From positions 283,572 through 347,571 of the forward strand of contig VSDK01028007.1 in the NCBI GenBank assembly GCA_009767595.1: 64,000 nt of DNA. The letters run 5' to 3'. The notes beneath the pieces were generated by a model. The model was not told the origin of the DNA and did not search any database. It worked only from the letters and a program-made list of their open reading frames with translations. Shown here one piece after another: positions 1 through 11,039 of the stretch. Source of the stretch: Symbiodinium kawagutii (Eukaryota > Sar > Dinophyceae > Suessiales > Symbiodiniaceae). The position numbers were made by a program, and so were the translations under genes. Positions within the stretch are counted from its first letter, which is position 1, and each line of letters opens with the position of its first letter.

Positions 1-470
1 TATTTATTTTATTTATAATTTAATTTATTTAATTTAAACTTACTTATATTTTTTTAAACAAATAATATTATTATTTTAATAAATTTAAATATATTTATTA
101 AAAATTATTTATTTATATTTTAAAAAATATAATTTTAATATAATAATTAAATAACTAAATTAAACAACATATAAATAAATTTATTTAATTTATTATATTA
201 ATATTCTAAATCTATTTATTTATAATTAAAAATATATTTTAATAAAAAATATCAAATATTTACAAATTTAATTTTTATAAAAATTATAATATTAAAAATA
301 GAACTAATTAATTCCTAATTTATTATCCTATTCCGAAAAATTATATTTAATATTTTTATTTTTTTTATTTATTCTATTAATAGATAAAACAAAAATTATA
401 CCCCTATAGATTTATATATATGTATATTTTTCCAGGGTAATAATTAGAGTAGGTTTAAAAGATATTGCGG
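1..470. other. extremely AT-rich segment
   Basis: This stretch is almost only A and T, in TTTATT/AATTTA runs, and changes sharply near position 470 to ordinary composition beginning with a G-rich patch. I see no reading frame, repeat unit or RNA gene in it. It could be organelle-derived DNA, an AT-rich satellite or a contig-end artefact; nothing in the sequence decides. Confidence 0.6.
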
Positions 471-782
471 GGGGGTGGGTTTTTATTTGGAGGTAAATCT
501 TGTAAAATTTATTTTGACGGTGTAGGTGCTGTTTCTAACAATGTCAATCTAAATCTACCACCTCCGTCTGTTTCTCGGAATTCGCATCCTGCAAGGGAAT
601 GACCCTTGGGTGGACAGCCACCTTGCGCAACTCAAATCTGAAGTCCCACCAATCTTCACGCGACGAATGTGCTTCGGGACTGACATTTTATGCTTTTGTA
701 CATTCCTTTATGTATATTTGATTGAGCGGGAGAAGCTAGTTTCATGATATGACGATGATAACAACGATGACAACGATCTTCT

Positions 783-827
<45 letters not shown>

Positions 828-1528
828 GTTTGAGGCTGTATGCAAGGATGGGTCAACAAAACACATATAGTAAATATCACAAAGATCATGAGAATGATAG
901 CAAAAGTTGAAATGATATTATCACATATACAACCATGATGACAGTAAGAATTGATAATGACAATCACTGGTGCTAGTGCTGGTACCAATGTTAGTGACAG
1001 TGACAGTGATAGCACGGGTGGCAATATTCACCATGATGATACAAATGCTGATCGCTGGCTTAAGTGGGGATTGATGCTGATTGCTAAAGAGTAACGACAT
1101 CAACCAAGATCCAACAGCAACGGACTGCCGCATAGGAATTTCAACCAGCCGCTTCATCAACCAATACTTAATCAACTGGTAGGTAATTCAATAACATAGA
1201 ATTAAGTCACCAATCAACCAAAGAAAAAAACATCGGCATGAATCAACTTGAATCCACATAAATCAACGGTAAAAGACCCCAATCAACCAGTCACTACGTC
1301 GCGTCACAACACGTATTAACTCCTCTCCCCCGAATCGAGTCTCGCCACAGTTGGAAAACCGTCTCCCCACCTTTTTGGCTTGCGCTTTTTCGCCTGGCGG
1401 AGAGGTTCCATGCAGGTAGAGCGATTTTCGGCTTGGTTATTAACTATAAATATCATAAATAATAACATAAGTCCTTAACCATTAACAGTGGTTGATAACA
1501 GGATATAGTCACTAACAATACTGGTACT
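471..1528. other. non-coding stretch, no gene recognised
   Basis: Contains a GAT microsatellite and ordinary low-complexity DNA. Reading frames here are short; one translates the microsatellite as a histidine run and shows no other protein signature. Confidence 0.5.
784..826 (+). repeat. (GAT)n microsatellite
   Basis: About 14 uninterrupted GAT/ATG units. Confidence 0.95.
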
Positions 1529-1646
1529 TGGCTATGGGTCAAGCAGTTCACCAACCAACTAATGGGGAATAATCACCAGCAATTTCATTAAAAACAATGC
1601 CTAATGCTGGGGAGACCAGGGGTACAGGGTTTTGACCCACAGCCAC
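1529..1646. repeat. MITE-like element, family B
   Basis: Family B elements are about 110-125 bp, with inverted ends reading about TGGCTATGGGTCAA on one side and TTGACCCACAGCCA on the other. The inside contains ACCAACCAATAATGGGG-like and GGGGAACCAGGGG-like blocks. No coding capacity. This copy shows both ends. A non-autonomous DNA transposon is the simplest reading; the family name is mine. Confidence 0.75.
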
Positions 1647-2174
1647 TTGGTTAAAAACTGACTGGTTAACATGTGTTAACACAGTTAAAATCTACTCGGT
1701 CCGCGCGCAATACCCCAAAGACCCAAACTTACCCCAATCCGCAAGGATCCGCATGGCTCACATCTTACCCCAAAATTCCAAAATCTTGCAAAAGCATCCT
1801 CCATTGTTGGTCATGCAGGGCTGCTTCCCGCTGGCACACCGATTCGTCTGATGTTTCCAATGGAACTTGGTCGGCAAACCATGTAATTAGAAGGTTAACA
1901 TAGGGGCGATCCCCCCAACGGTGTACCCCCCAACAATAAGGGCTTATCAAGGGGTTCATGACCATCATCAAGCATAAATAAGGGCTTATGAACAAGCTAT
2001 TTCTAGGGGGATCACCTTCGGGAGGTCTAATAACCGGTTCTTCTGCCCGGTACTTCCCAACCATCTAACCATTCCAACAATCAGTGGAGTTAAGGTATTC
2101 CTATTCCTGCTGGTTTTATGTAAAACTGTTGACAGTTGTTGGTAAATGCTGACCATGGTTGATAGTAGTGATTT

Positions 2175-2279
2175 GGTGGTCTCTCAAAATAGGGGACCCC
2201 TTAAAAATGGTTGGTTTATCACCTATCAATGCATAGTGAATGAAGGATGATTTGGGGGCACCCTATTTTGAGAAACATC
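2175..2279. repeat. MITE-like element, family A
   Basis: Family A elements are about 100-115 bp with inverted ends of about 25 bp: left GGTGTTTCTCAAAATAGGGG, right its complement (CCCTATTTTGAGAAACACC). The middle often holds AATAAACCAACCATTT. No coding capacity. This copy shows both arms. Many copies abut CATATG-like flanks, but I cannot fix the target-site duplication. Confidence 0.85.
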
Positions 2280-2394
2280 AATTTTCACATAATTCTGAAA
2301 AAACACACAAAAAAAATAACTAACTATCATGAAAAACTATCAAAACATCTGGATTTTTTCATGTAACAACTATCAAAACATCCAACTTCCTTGG

Positions 2395-2540
2395 ATTCAC
2401 ATCTGGGCCGATTCGAATGCTTAGCACGTCGTCAGATTCTTTCAGCTTCAGCGAGGCACTGTGTGTCGCTTGGGCGCACCGCGCGAGGCTCACGGCCGTG
2501 CATGCGGCCACCGCGCCCAGCTGCCGAGCTCCGCTGGCAG
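2395..2540 (-). CDS. GC-rich exon-like island, unknown product
   Basis: A GC-rich patch in AT-rich surroundings. One minus frame stays open and reads plausible protein (segment ACTAVSLARCAQATHSASLK), but the plus strand is partly open too. I recognise no domain. It may be an exon of a gene downstream of the PABP gene. Confidence 0.25.
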
Positions 2541-2570
2541 GGGGGGGTGTTGATCTACCATGAGGCGAGC

Positions 2571-2676
2571 GACCGGGTCAAGCAGTTAACCAACCAGTAA
2601 TGGGGATAGTGACCAACCAACAATAAGGAAAACAATAGGGGAACCAGGGGGACTAAGGGTTTTGACCCATTGCCAT
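2571..2676. repeat. MITE-like element, family B (diverged)
   Basis: Ends in GACCGGGTCAA and TTTTGACCCATTGCCA, with the family B inner blocks. Confidence 0.6.
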
Positions 2677-2699
2677 GACACTTGCAGTTGAAGTCCATG

Positions 2700-2785
2700 A
2701 GCTGGGTCAAGCAGTTAACGAAGCAAGGAAACCGTGCTGGCTAATAAAGGGGTAACCAGGGGCACAGGGTTTTGACACATAGCCA
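2700..2785. repeat. MITE-like element, family B (short copy)
   Basis: Begins CTGGGTCAAGCAGTTAACG and ends GACACATAGCCAT; shorter than other copies. Confidence 0.5.
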
Positions 2786-2924
2786 TATCAGGCTTATTGA
2801 TCTACAATGATCACCAAAAAATTCAACCTACGCCCAGTTGGGAAACATCATGAACCATTGTGATGCTATTTTTATCTATTTTTCATATCCATCGCGAGCC
2901 ATGAAAATCACTCATGTCATGATC

Positions 2925-3065
2925 CACCACGACACCATCACGGCGGGCCACGGCACCTTCGCTCTTGCTCTTGAAGAATCGACCAATGCCTTTGGTGAGC
3001 TGCTTGGCACTGTACCTGCGCTGACCAACGGCCATAGCCATGACCGAGTCACTTGGGATGCGCCA
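2925..3065 (-). CDS. exon-like island, unknown product
   Basis: The minus strand has a coherent open frame with basic, charged protein character (contains YSAKQLTKGIGRFFKSK, followed by VARRDGVVVDHDM). The GC content exceeds its surroundings. I recognise no family. Splice borders are not resolved. Confidence 0.35.
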
Positions 3066-3754
3066 ACGGGAGAGGCGACCGAGACGACCGGCGCACTCCT
3101 TCTTTGGTAAAAGACAATCTGGCGACTCGTTTTTGATGTTGGACACCAGCGTAGATACCTCCGCGTGCCAGCATGACTGATGATAATGCTTAATTATATC
3201 AGTAGTGGTTGATTGTTAACTAAAACAATAATGGTTATATTGGCTGCAATGGTTGATCATAACAAATAGTTACTGTAATTTGCGAATTCATTTTGCATGG
3301 CAAATACATATGAGAACCTTTGAAAAGAGCAAAGAACCTGCGGCACTCACTAATTACACGTCTGCAAGAAATTGACAGTCATGAAATACTTGAGAAACAC
3401 CTTGCTGCCATACAATGAATGAAACGCTCTTTCCTTCAGTGGCTGACAGCAACACTGCAAATTTGAAAGTGCACTCAACATGGTCACGATGAGAGACAGG
3501 CACCACTTCACCGAGCCTCGTAAAGCAGCAATTGCGACTGTGCGTGAGCCTCGACAAAAACCAGACATGCAGCCGTTCCATGCGTCCTTCCCTTTCGATT
3601 TGCACGACTGGTATGGAACTGAGCAATGAAAGAGGTACATCCCATCTTCATCCATCACAGATTAACAGATACTGACAGGCAACCAAGATAGTTGCCTTAC
3701 CCAGTTCCTACCCAAATTAACAGGCAACCGACTTGGCCTTCCCACCACCCCAAC

Positions 3755-3835
3755 AGCTTCATCACAGCCCGCCTGTGCTGCCTTCAACACCGGGCCCACA
3801 ATTTCGCTGAAGGGCAAGCGTAGGTCCAACCAAGT
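3755..3835 (-). CDS. exon-like island, unknown product
   Basis: An open minus frame reads SEIVGPVLKAAQAGCDEAVG after a possible CAG acceptor. It is helix-like in character, with no family recognised. Probably an exon of the same unidentified downstream gene. Confidence 0.3.
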
Positions 3836-3924
3836 CAAAGCAGATCTGCGGGGGGCCCAGTGGTGGTCTGACCGGCTCACGTTCGGCTGGTGTGGTCAGT
3901 TACGGCGACTTACGATGGTAATCT

Positions 3925-4021
3925 GGTTGGTGGTTGAACCACCCCTATTAAAAATATCAGTCAACTAAACAATGGTTAATCATGAATAGGGAAAACAAAC
4001 AATGTTCAAAACCACCAGCCA
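3925..4021. repeat. MITE-like element, family C
   Basis: Family C elements are about 95-110 bp with inverted ends reading about GGTTGGTGGTTTCAA and TTGAAACCACCAACC, and an inner block near TCAACCAACCATTTG. No coding capacity. Confidence 0.75.
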
Positions 4022-5645
4022 GTAATTTCATGGTGTACTGATGGTTGAATGCTTGTTAAACCATTCATGGCTACACATATGACATATTCACCACGGATAT
4101 GGTAATTTCATGGTTGAGTCATGGCTACTCTATGGACTTGATTGACGGTGAATTCATTCATCCTGATACAATGGTTAATCCATGATAGATTGATGATTAA
4201 TGATACTAATGGCTAGCGGTTGAATGCTTGATTAATCAATAATTCATGGTCAAACATATTCACTAGGGATAGCAGCTGACACCAAAACTACTCATCAAGC
4301 GGCACTGGGGACTTTCGAACATCGAGCAATTGTATATTTGGCTATTGTATTCATCAAGATTCATCAAGTGACTACTGTATTGAGCTATTTGTGTCAGAAT
4401 TCAGAATCATCATCCTTATTGTCATTCCGGATACTTAGAATCCTGCACATCGTCTGAGTCATCATCGTGGTCCCTGTCAAAGTGATCATGGCTAATGCCA
4501 CAATCAAGATCCTACTTATGACTTTCAAATTTGTCATCGTGACAATGATCATGATCATAGTCTCCTTCATACTCGCGATCAACAATGATCATCACCATGA
4601 TTGCGTCACCTGTTGGACAATCAAAACAATCCACACAGACGCAACAATAAGGTCTGCGCTGCTGACCAAACTGCACAATGAACCTTGCCACATAGGCTTG
4701 TCCACAATAAATGAGGTACCCCGATAAACCCCTACATGTAGGATTAAGGGTTTCTCCATTGCAAATGTCCATTTGAAGGGGTACCACCATTTATGGACGA
4801 CCCGACATCTTTCCTTTTTTGCATCTGCTCAAGAGCGAATTTGTTGGGACATGCTACAAGCTGATACAAGCTGAAAGTCAGAATACCTAATATAGCTAAG
4901 ACTTAAGCTGGACAAGTCCAGCTCTGATGAGGCCTTTGCTGGCTTGAACGGAAAGAACAGAACAGCTGTGCAAACTGGGACCATGACAACCCACAACAAA
5001 CATCAACTAACCAATGGGTGCAAAAGCGGCTGCCTAACCGGTTGGGTTATTCAGACTTTCAAGCTCTGAACAAACCATCGTTTTGCTCTTCTTTGGAGCA
5101 ATTCAAGTTCTGATTGTCAAGATCAAACTGTCCAACCATCATCAAGTCTCGTCCTTGGTTCTCTCGGTTCCGGAGAAGGAGTCCGGTAGAAACCTGTCGA
5201 CTCAAAAGGCAACAGGATGGGCAAGCAACACTTCTCGATTGGGAACGCTGCGCAGCTGCATGACCTTCAACATCATGATAAAATCCACAAGACCTCCCTG
5301 GAGTTCGTGGCTAAAACCAGGTTCTGATGGATGGTTCTAACCCCTATGAAAAATATTAGTCAACTTACCATTTGTTAATAACCACTAGACCACTAGGGAA
5401 AATCAAACATGTGAGAATCAAATCACCAACCAGCAGGTTTCTTCATGTTTTTCCCCGGTCAATTCTCCCACCATTGGTGGTTGAAACCAGGCTTTCCCCG
5501 GTCGATTCTCCCAACGGAGCTGCTGGTCGCTCGGCCTCGGGGCAGCACCTGTACGGGCCCCGTCATGTGGGAGCAGGAGGATAGCACCAATGCGACTGGG
5601 ATGCACCAACAGTAATGAGTAATGTTTGGATGTTTAGAAACATTT

Positions 5646-5745
5646 CGTGGTTTCCCAAAATAGGGGTACCCCCAATCATCTACTATTAGTAGCTAGTAGT
5701 AATAAACCCACCATTTGTTAGGTCCTCTATTTTGAGAAACCACCA
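5646..5745. repeat. MITE-like element, family A
   Basis: Left arm CGTGGTTTCCCAAAATAGGGG, right arm CTCTATTTTGAGAAACCACC, with AATAAACCCACCATTTG inside. Confidence 0.85.
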
Positions 5746-5841
5746 TTTTATGAATGTATGGTACGGGGGGTGCCCTGGCTAAGCAATAAGGATAGATCAC
5801 CACCAACTATATGCGTAGCACAGACTCTAGCTGCTCTAGCT

Positions 5842-5950
5842 AGTTGGTGGTTTCAACATGTTTCAACCACCTCATGAAAAGTATGCTTGTCAACCAACCC
5901 ACCTTTGCAAATCCTGGGGAAAATAGAAAATGTGAAACCTCCGACCAGCT
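5842..5950. repeat. MITE-like element, family C
   Basis: Left end AGTTGGTGGTTTCAACATG; right end TGTGAAACCTCCGACCAGCT. Confidence 0.7.
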
Positions 5951-6044
5951 AGTATTCTTACTTAGTCGGCAAACAATTTTACCTGCTTGGGTGCCCACAG
6001 AGTTACGAAACGTGACGCGAAACAAACTGGGGATCCTGCCACGC

Positions 6045-6150
6045 CCTGGAGTTTTCGGTGACGCAAGGCCCGCCTCTTGGAATCTTTGCATCTCGTGCGC
6101 CTGCAGTTCTGCAGCTGTCGATGGGTTCCAGTAGAACCCCGCCTTGGAGT
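6045..6150 (-). CDS. exon-like island, unknown product
   Basis: After a possible AG|GCGGGG acceptor the minus frame reads FYWNPSTAAELQAHEMQRFQ and stays open further. The aromatic-N-P start loosely resembles part of a WW-type domain, but this is too short to claim. One of the better coding islands downstream of the PABP gene. Confidence 0.4.
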
Positions 6151-6538
6151 CAATCAACATTTTGCCACACTAAATTTTCACCATCAATAGGTAGAATACA
6201 AGCAACAAGCAATAATTCAACAGCAATACCAATCAACCACTAGTGATGATTTTTAGCTGGTTACATTTGTTGTAGTTGTTAGAGTTGTCTGAACGACTCC
6301 TCATGAGTAGCTCCCCAGTGCATCATTGGGATTCTTTGAAGGTACCATGTGCACTATATATTTGGTTCTTGGCTGGTAGCAGAAGGCACAGCATGATGAC
6401 CAAAGGACACCAATTCATCATTCCTGATCACATATCTGGTGTGTGGTTCAACCACTCTGAAAGATATTAGTCATCCAAACAACCAGCCAAAAAACATCTA
6501 AACACTAGTTAAAATAGGAAATGTTTAGAATCAACAGC

Positions 6539-6648
6539 AGTTTCTCTAAATTGGGGCATCCCATGGTATCCCCAAATCTTCCAGTTCATTACTCATTGAT
6601 AGTAATAAACCAACCATTTTGGGGGGTCCCCTGTTTTACGAAACCCCC
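6539..6648. repeat. MITE-like element, family A (diverged)
   Basis: Left arm GTTTCTCTAAATTGGGGC, right arm GGGTCCCCTGTTTTACGAAAC, with AATAAACCAACCATTTTGG inside. Confidence 0.75.
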
Positions 6649-6770
6649 ATAACTTCCCATCAACAGCAGATCAGTAGTTGGTTATGTCAGCAAAACTTGG
6701 TTGACATACTGACTACCAACTACTGATGGTTATGTCAGCAAACATTTGGTCAATCAAACAGTTGGCAATG

Positions 6771-6892
6771 TGGCTGTGGGTCAGTTCCACCCGTACCCCT
6801 GGTTCCCCTATCATTAACCATTGTTTTCCCTATGAACTTGTCGAATAACTATCCCCAAGAATGGATTGCTTAACTGCTTGACCCACAACCAC
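6771..6892. repeat. MITE-like element, family B
   Basis: Left end GTGGCTGTGGGTCA; right end GCTTGACCCACAACCACG. Confidence 0.75.
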
Positions 6893-6960
6893 GTCAACAA
6901 AATGATATCCTACCAGCTACTCTTTGCTTATTCATAGGGGATGAGATAATCAAACATAGT

Positions 6961-7072
6961 TGGCTATGCGTCAACATAACCACCAATTATGGGGGATAAT
7001 CACCTACAATTCTATAGGGAAAACAATGGCTAGTGATGCGGAACTAGGGGGACTAAGGGTGACCCACAGCCA
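6961..7072. repeat. MITE-like element, family B
   Basis: Left end TGGCTATGCGTCAACATAACC; right end GGGTGACCCACAGCCATG. Confidence 0.75.
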
Positions 7073-7128
7073 TGTATCTTCATGTTTCTTCATGTCATGT
7101 TCATAAGTTTTTTATTAATAACTAGTAT

Positions 7129-7247
7129 GTGGCAGTGGGTCAAAACCCTTAGTCCCCCTGGTTCCCCTATCATTAACCATCATTTTCCCTGTTATTGGTT
7201 GGTTATTATCCCCCATTATTGGTTGATTAATATTAACCCATAGCCAT
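7129..7247. repeat. MITE-like element, family B
   Basis: Left end GTGGCAGTGGGTCAAAACCC; right end TTAACCCATAGCCATAT. It lies about 60 bp from the previous copy, in the opposite orientation. Confidence 0.75.
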
Positions 7248-7384
7248 ATATAGCTGGTATATCCCCTATAGTTGCTAGTTGTTATCCCCTATTATTAACC
7301 ATTAACCAGCTAGTTAAACCATTTTTGTTGGCGAATTTTGACCCAACTCGCCATGTACCAGCTGGGACAGCTCTCAACTCACCG

Positions 7385-7480
7385 ACCGCTGCAGCGCTTC
7401 CCCCGCCTTTCCCAAATCGACTTCCCCAGCCCAACCCCCGCGCTCCAGTCGCGAAGTGCGGATGGTCCAACCTGCGCGCG
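7385..7480 (-). CDS. exon-like island with GTGAGT donor, unknown product
   Basis: GC-rich patch on the minus strand after a CAG|GTTGG acceptor-like site and before a GTGAGT donor-like site. A frame of about 28 residues is open (WSAGVGLGKSIWERRG). No family recognised. Confidence 0.3.
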
Positions 7481-8449
7481 GTTTCTTGTCAGTCAACGAC
7501 CCAGGGTGCACAACGGACCGACCGTTACCCGGTAAAGATATGGTCATCAACAAATCCCAGGGTATAACCTTGGCATTTTCACCTTCCAACACTGAGATGT
7601 TCAACCTCCAAAAACTTGGGTCCCTGGAATTCTGAACAGTCTCTGCAGTCAAGTCCTGATTCCCGCCTTCATTGCCCACAGGCCACTGAAAAGCCTGCCA
7701 AGATCAAGGACGCTTGTGGAGATCTACAATGGTCAAGGCCGAGAAAACCCTTAGAAAGGAGGTCAATTTACTGTAAATTTTCTCCCCACTAGCTTATCAG
7801 ATCCGATGCCCATGTGTGTGTACAAATGCATGAATTTCAGAATGTTTCAGAATGTAGATGTCCTGACGAATCTACATATATTTCATACCCATAGACATAT
7901 CATGTGAACATCACAAATAAATATATGCGTAGGCACCCAGGAATTCGTAGGCATAGATGACCACATGCATGTATATTGTATACATATATCTATAATTACA
8001 TACGGCAAGATGGAATAAGGTGGATGTGCGCACGTGTCTGTATTAGGGTATTGGATTAGGTATGTGTCTATGCTTCTTCATATGTGCATATGCCAGCAAT
8101 GCACACTCATATGTGCATAGCCTAACGAAACATAACATAGCGTTGCATTCATAAGTACCTACATCAAACAATCTAGCATGGTGAAACAGAGCACAATGCA
8201 ACATGAAACAAAAACCTCCATGAACCTCCCGTGAGGTGACAGTAGCCCTCCACAGAACCGGTTTGTCGATCCGTTGGATACTTCCAACATAAAATCAATG
8301 AATTTGCTGCGAAGCGCCATCATCAATTGCAAAGTCGAGAATCAACCATTCTCCACTATTGTGAACTGACTATAAACTATCAACTATTAACCATTCTTGG
8401 CCACTTAAGTATTATCAATGTTTATCAATCACCACTGACATCTCCTCAT

Positions 8450-8660
8450 TCTTGCAAAGCATTGCCATTCGCCGTCACCATTTTTCCATGTTCTGGAGCA
8501 AACACACGATCCCACCTCCAAGCGGCTACGCAAACGACCACACTTGGGACAAAATCGGGCATCTGGAACCAGCCGATAGTCACCTTAGCGCTGGGAATCA
8601 ACGGCGCGCTGCACAAAGTGATCTGCGAAGTTTGGGTTTGGATACTCCACTTTGAAACTA
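8450..8660. CDS. coding-like island, strand uncertain
   Basis: Open on the plus strand for 67 codons and also largely open on the minus strand. Base composition is richer than the flanks. Neither translation shows a motif that I recognise. Confidence 0.2.
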
Positions 8661-8771
8661 AGGGTACTCCACTCGACTAAGGTTACTCCACTCGATTGAC
8701 ATGGCTAACCATGATTAATGATGGTGAACAATAGAGCAGACTAACTAACAAAAGTTGGTTAAACAGCGATA

Positions 8772-8884
8772 TGGTGGTTTCGTAAAGTAGGGAACCCCCA
8801 AAGTTCTGCTTGGTTTACTACATTTTATGAGTAGAAAGGACAAATATTGCATGATTTAGGGGTCCCCTACTTTGAGAAACATCC
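8772..8884. repeat. MITE-like element, family A
   Basis: Left arm TGGTGGTTTCGTAAAGTAGGG; right arm CCCCTACTTTGAGAAACATC. Arm mismatches are partly compensatory (AAAGTAG/CTACTTT), so the inverted repeat is kept. Confidence 0.8.
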
Positions 8885-9543
8885 ATTTCCACTTTGCTAA
8901 TCCCCAAAATTTTTGGGGCCAGTGGCATGGCATAGGAGATAGATACAGTTTTAAGTGAAACAATGCTGAAAACAGTCAAACATGGCAGACTTAGATCAAG
9001 CCAAGCCACAGTACGCACATCTGGACTCGGCCGATGCTGAGGGCACCGGTACTTCCTGACTGCGACACGAGAATTCGCAATAACAGTGGTGGGGTATGCG
9101 TAGCTATGTAGCCCCATCAGCACACTGGAAGATCATTTTGGGGATGGACACACGCACATACGCAAAGGTATGCAATTAGCGTACACAAGAAGCACGAAAG
9201 ACCCTGCTCGGCTGGTGCTTGGGGGCAGCAAACTTGTATGCGCTGACTTCATTTCCTTTGGGAAAGATTCAGGCAATCTCCGTGTTGACGTCAGGATGAA
9301 GATAGCAATACGTAAGAATGCGGCCAAACCGGGTGGGCTGGCCTCATGGCTGACAAACATGTAAACATATGTAAACCATAGACCCTCGAACCTTACACAG
9401 CTTTACACCCTAAACGCTAAAGCCCCAGTTCCTTCAATCACTGAGTCTTGCAATGGTGATTGTTTTACAATTTGTTTGAACAGTGTTTGGTTGATGGGGA
9501 CAACGTTGCAACATCTCGTTGCGGGTAAATAGATACATAGTAA

Positions 9544-9559
9544 TCTATCTATCTATCTC

Positions 9560-9595
<36 letters not shown>
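9544..9595 (+). repeat. (ATCT)n microsatellite
   Basis: About 13 tetranucleotide units with one imperfect unit. Confidence 0.95.
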
Positions 9596-9597
<2 letters not shown>

Positions 9598-9627
<30 letters not shown>

Positions 9628-9660
9628 CATACATACATACATACATACATACATACATAC
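9598..9660 (+). repeat. (ATAC)n microsatellite
   Basis: About 15 perfect ATAC units directly after the ATCT run; a compound microsatellite. Confidence 0.95.
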
Positions 9661-10173
9661 AAATGTATCTATAGATATGCCCCCACACCGGGTTGGACGG
9701 CACTGGGTAATAATGCTACACAATGCTGCACATCATTCTTGACCAGGCAGTGTCCACCCAATGCGATGTGTCGCTGATCATTGTTTACTATTTACCATGA
9801 CCAATCATTGTCAATCACGCCATCACTATCGATACATAGCTAGCTGATTTGTCAACTGTCATGGCAGTCATTATGATTGACCCATCAACCATTGATATGA
9901 TTATCAACCACTGATATCATATCATCATAGCAACCCACGATTCATGTATGCTAGTCTATCCCACATTGTCAACTGCGATCCACCTTCAAAAAATGTTAGT
10001 CAGTAACTTAACAACAAACAACTCGTCAACCGCTACTTGATCATCAGCTATCATCTTTCAATCATCAATCAATATTAACTAGTTCTTTTGAACAACACGT
10101 AGCTTGTATACAACAATGGTAAATTACCCTACTAAGGTAGGTTATATTCCTGGACCAACCATGGTAACCAGTT

Positions 10174-10277
10174 GGATGTTTCTCAAAAAAGGTGTACCCC
10201 TCAATCATCCTTTATCAACCATTTGTAGTGATAAACCAACCATATTTTTTTGGGGTCCCTATTTGAAGAAATCACCA
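10174..10277. repeat. MITE-like element, family A
   Basis: Left arm GGATGTTTCTCAAAAAAGG, right arm GGGGTCCCTATTTGAAGAAA, with GATAAACCAACCAT inside. Confidence 0.8.
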
Positions 10278-10424
10278 GTTGCTAATAGCAATCAAACATC
10301 ATCCCTATACCATGTAATTATCGTGGACAATCTGTTTAAATCAGCAAATTACACCACTAATAGCAGTCAGAAATTAAACATGTAACAATTACATATCTGT
10401 TTCGGAATCGGTTAGTAACCAGAT

Positions 10425-10539
10425 GTGGCTGTGGGTCAAAACCCTGTACCCCTGGTTCCCCATCATTAACCATTGTTTCCCCTATTGTTGTTGGTGGAAA
10501 TCCCCCACTAGTTGGTTGGTTAATATTGACCCATAGCCA
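10425..10539. repeat. MITE-like element, family B
   Basis: Left end TGTGGCTGTGGGTCAAAACC; right end ATATTGACCCATAGCCAG. Confidence 0.8.
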
Positions 10540-10554
10540 GTCACTACTCAAGTC

Positions 10555-10715
10555 CAACTGGACGTCCGCGAAGCGCCTTATCAGCACTCGTCTTTCGCCG
10601 CGCAGAGCCCGTGTCGTGCCGTTCACCACGCGGTTCCGAAGCCGACGTGTCCGGCACCGGTCGTTGCCTCACAGCGGTGCTGATTGCGTTGCCACAAGGG
10701 ACTACTTGGATGTGC
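10555..10715 (-). CDS. GC-rich exon-like island, unknown product
   Basis: One minus frame is open across the whole patch and another contains GHVGFGTA followed, in a third frame, by an RNA-recognition-motif-like ending (NGTTRALRGERRVLIRRF). The frames do not join without splicing or indels, so no protein is assigned. Confidence 0.3.
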
Positions 10716-10727
10716 AGCTGGGGATAT

Positions 10728-10834
10728 GGTGCTTTCTCAAGCCACAACTTGGGGGTCCCCAAGTTGGGGTTGATCACTACAAATGACTCATGACTTGGAT
10801 GATTCGGGGGTACCCTTATTGTGAGAAATCACCA
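10728..10834. repeat. MITE-like element, family A (diverged)
   Basis: Left arm GGTGCTTTCTCAAGCC; right arm CCTTATTGTGAGAAATCACC. Confidence 0.65.
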
Positions 10835-11039
10835 TTTAACATGTTAAACTGGTACACAACGATGGTTATAAATAATTAAAGCATATAAAATAGCTGAAGT
10901 AGCGCCTAGAAACAGGGTTAGTTCTCTGTCCTTAACTGGACAGGCTTGAAGAGTGGAGACTATGAAGATTCCAGCAGGGCGAGTTTCTGCCAGAATGTTC
11001 GAAGTGTCTATACGACATGCAAAAATTAGCATATGTATA

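Noticed and set aside
656..1024. Minus ORF with a run of 14 histidines
   Set aside because: Translation of the GAT microsatellite; no other protein signal.
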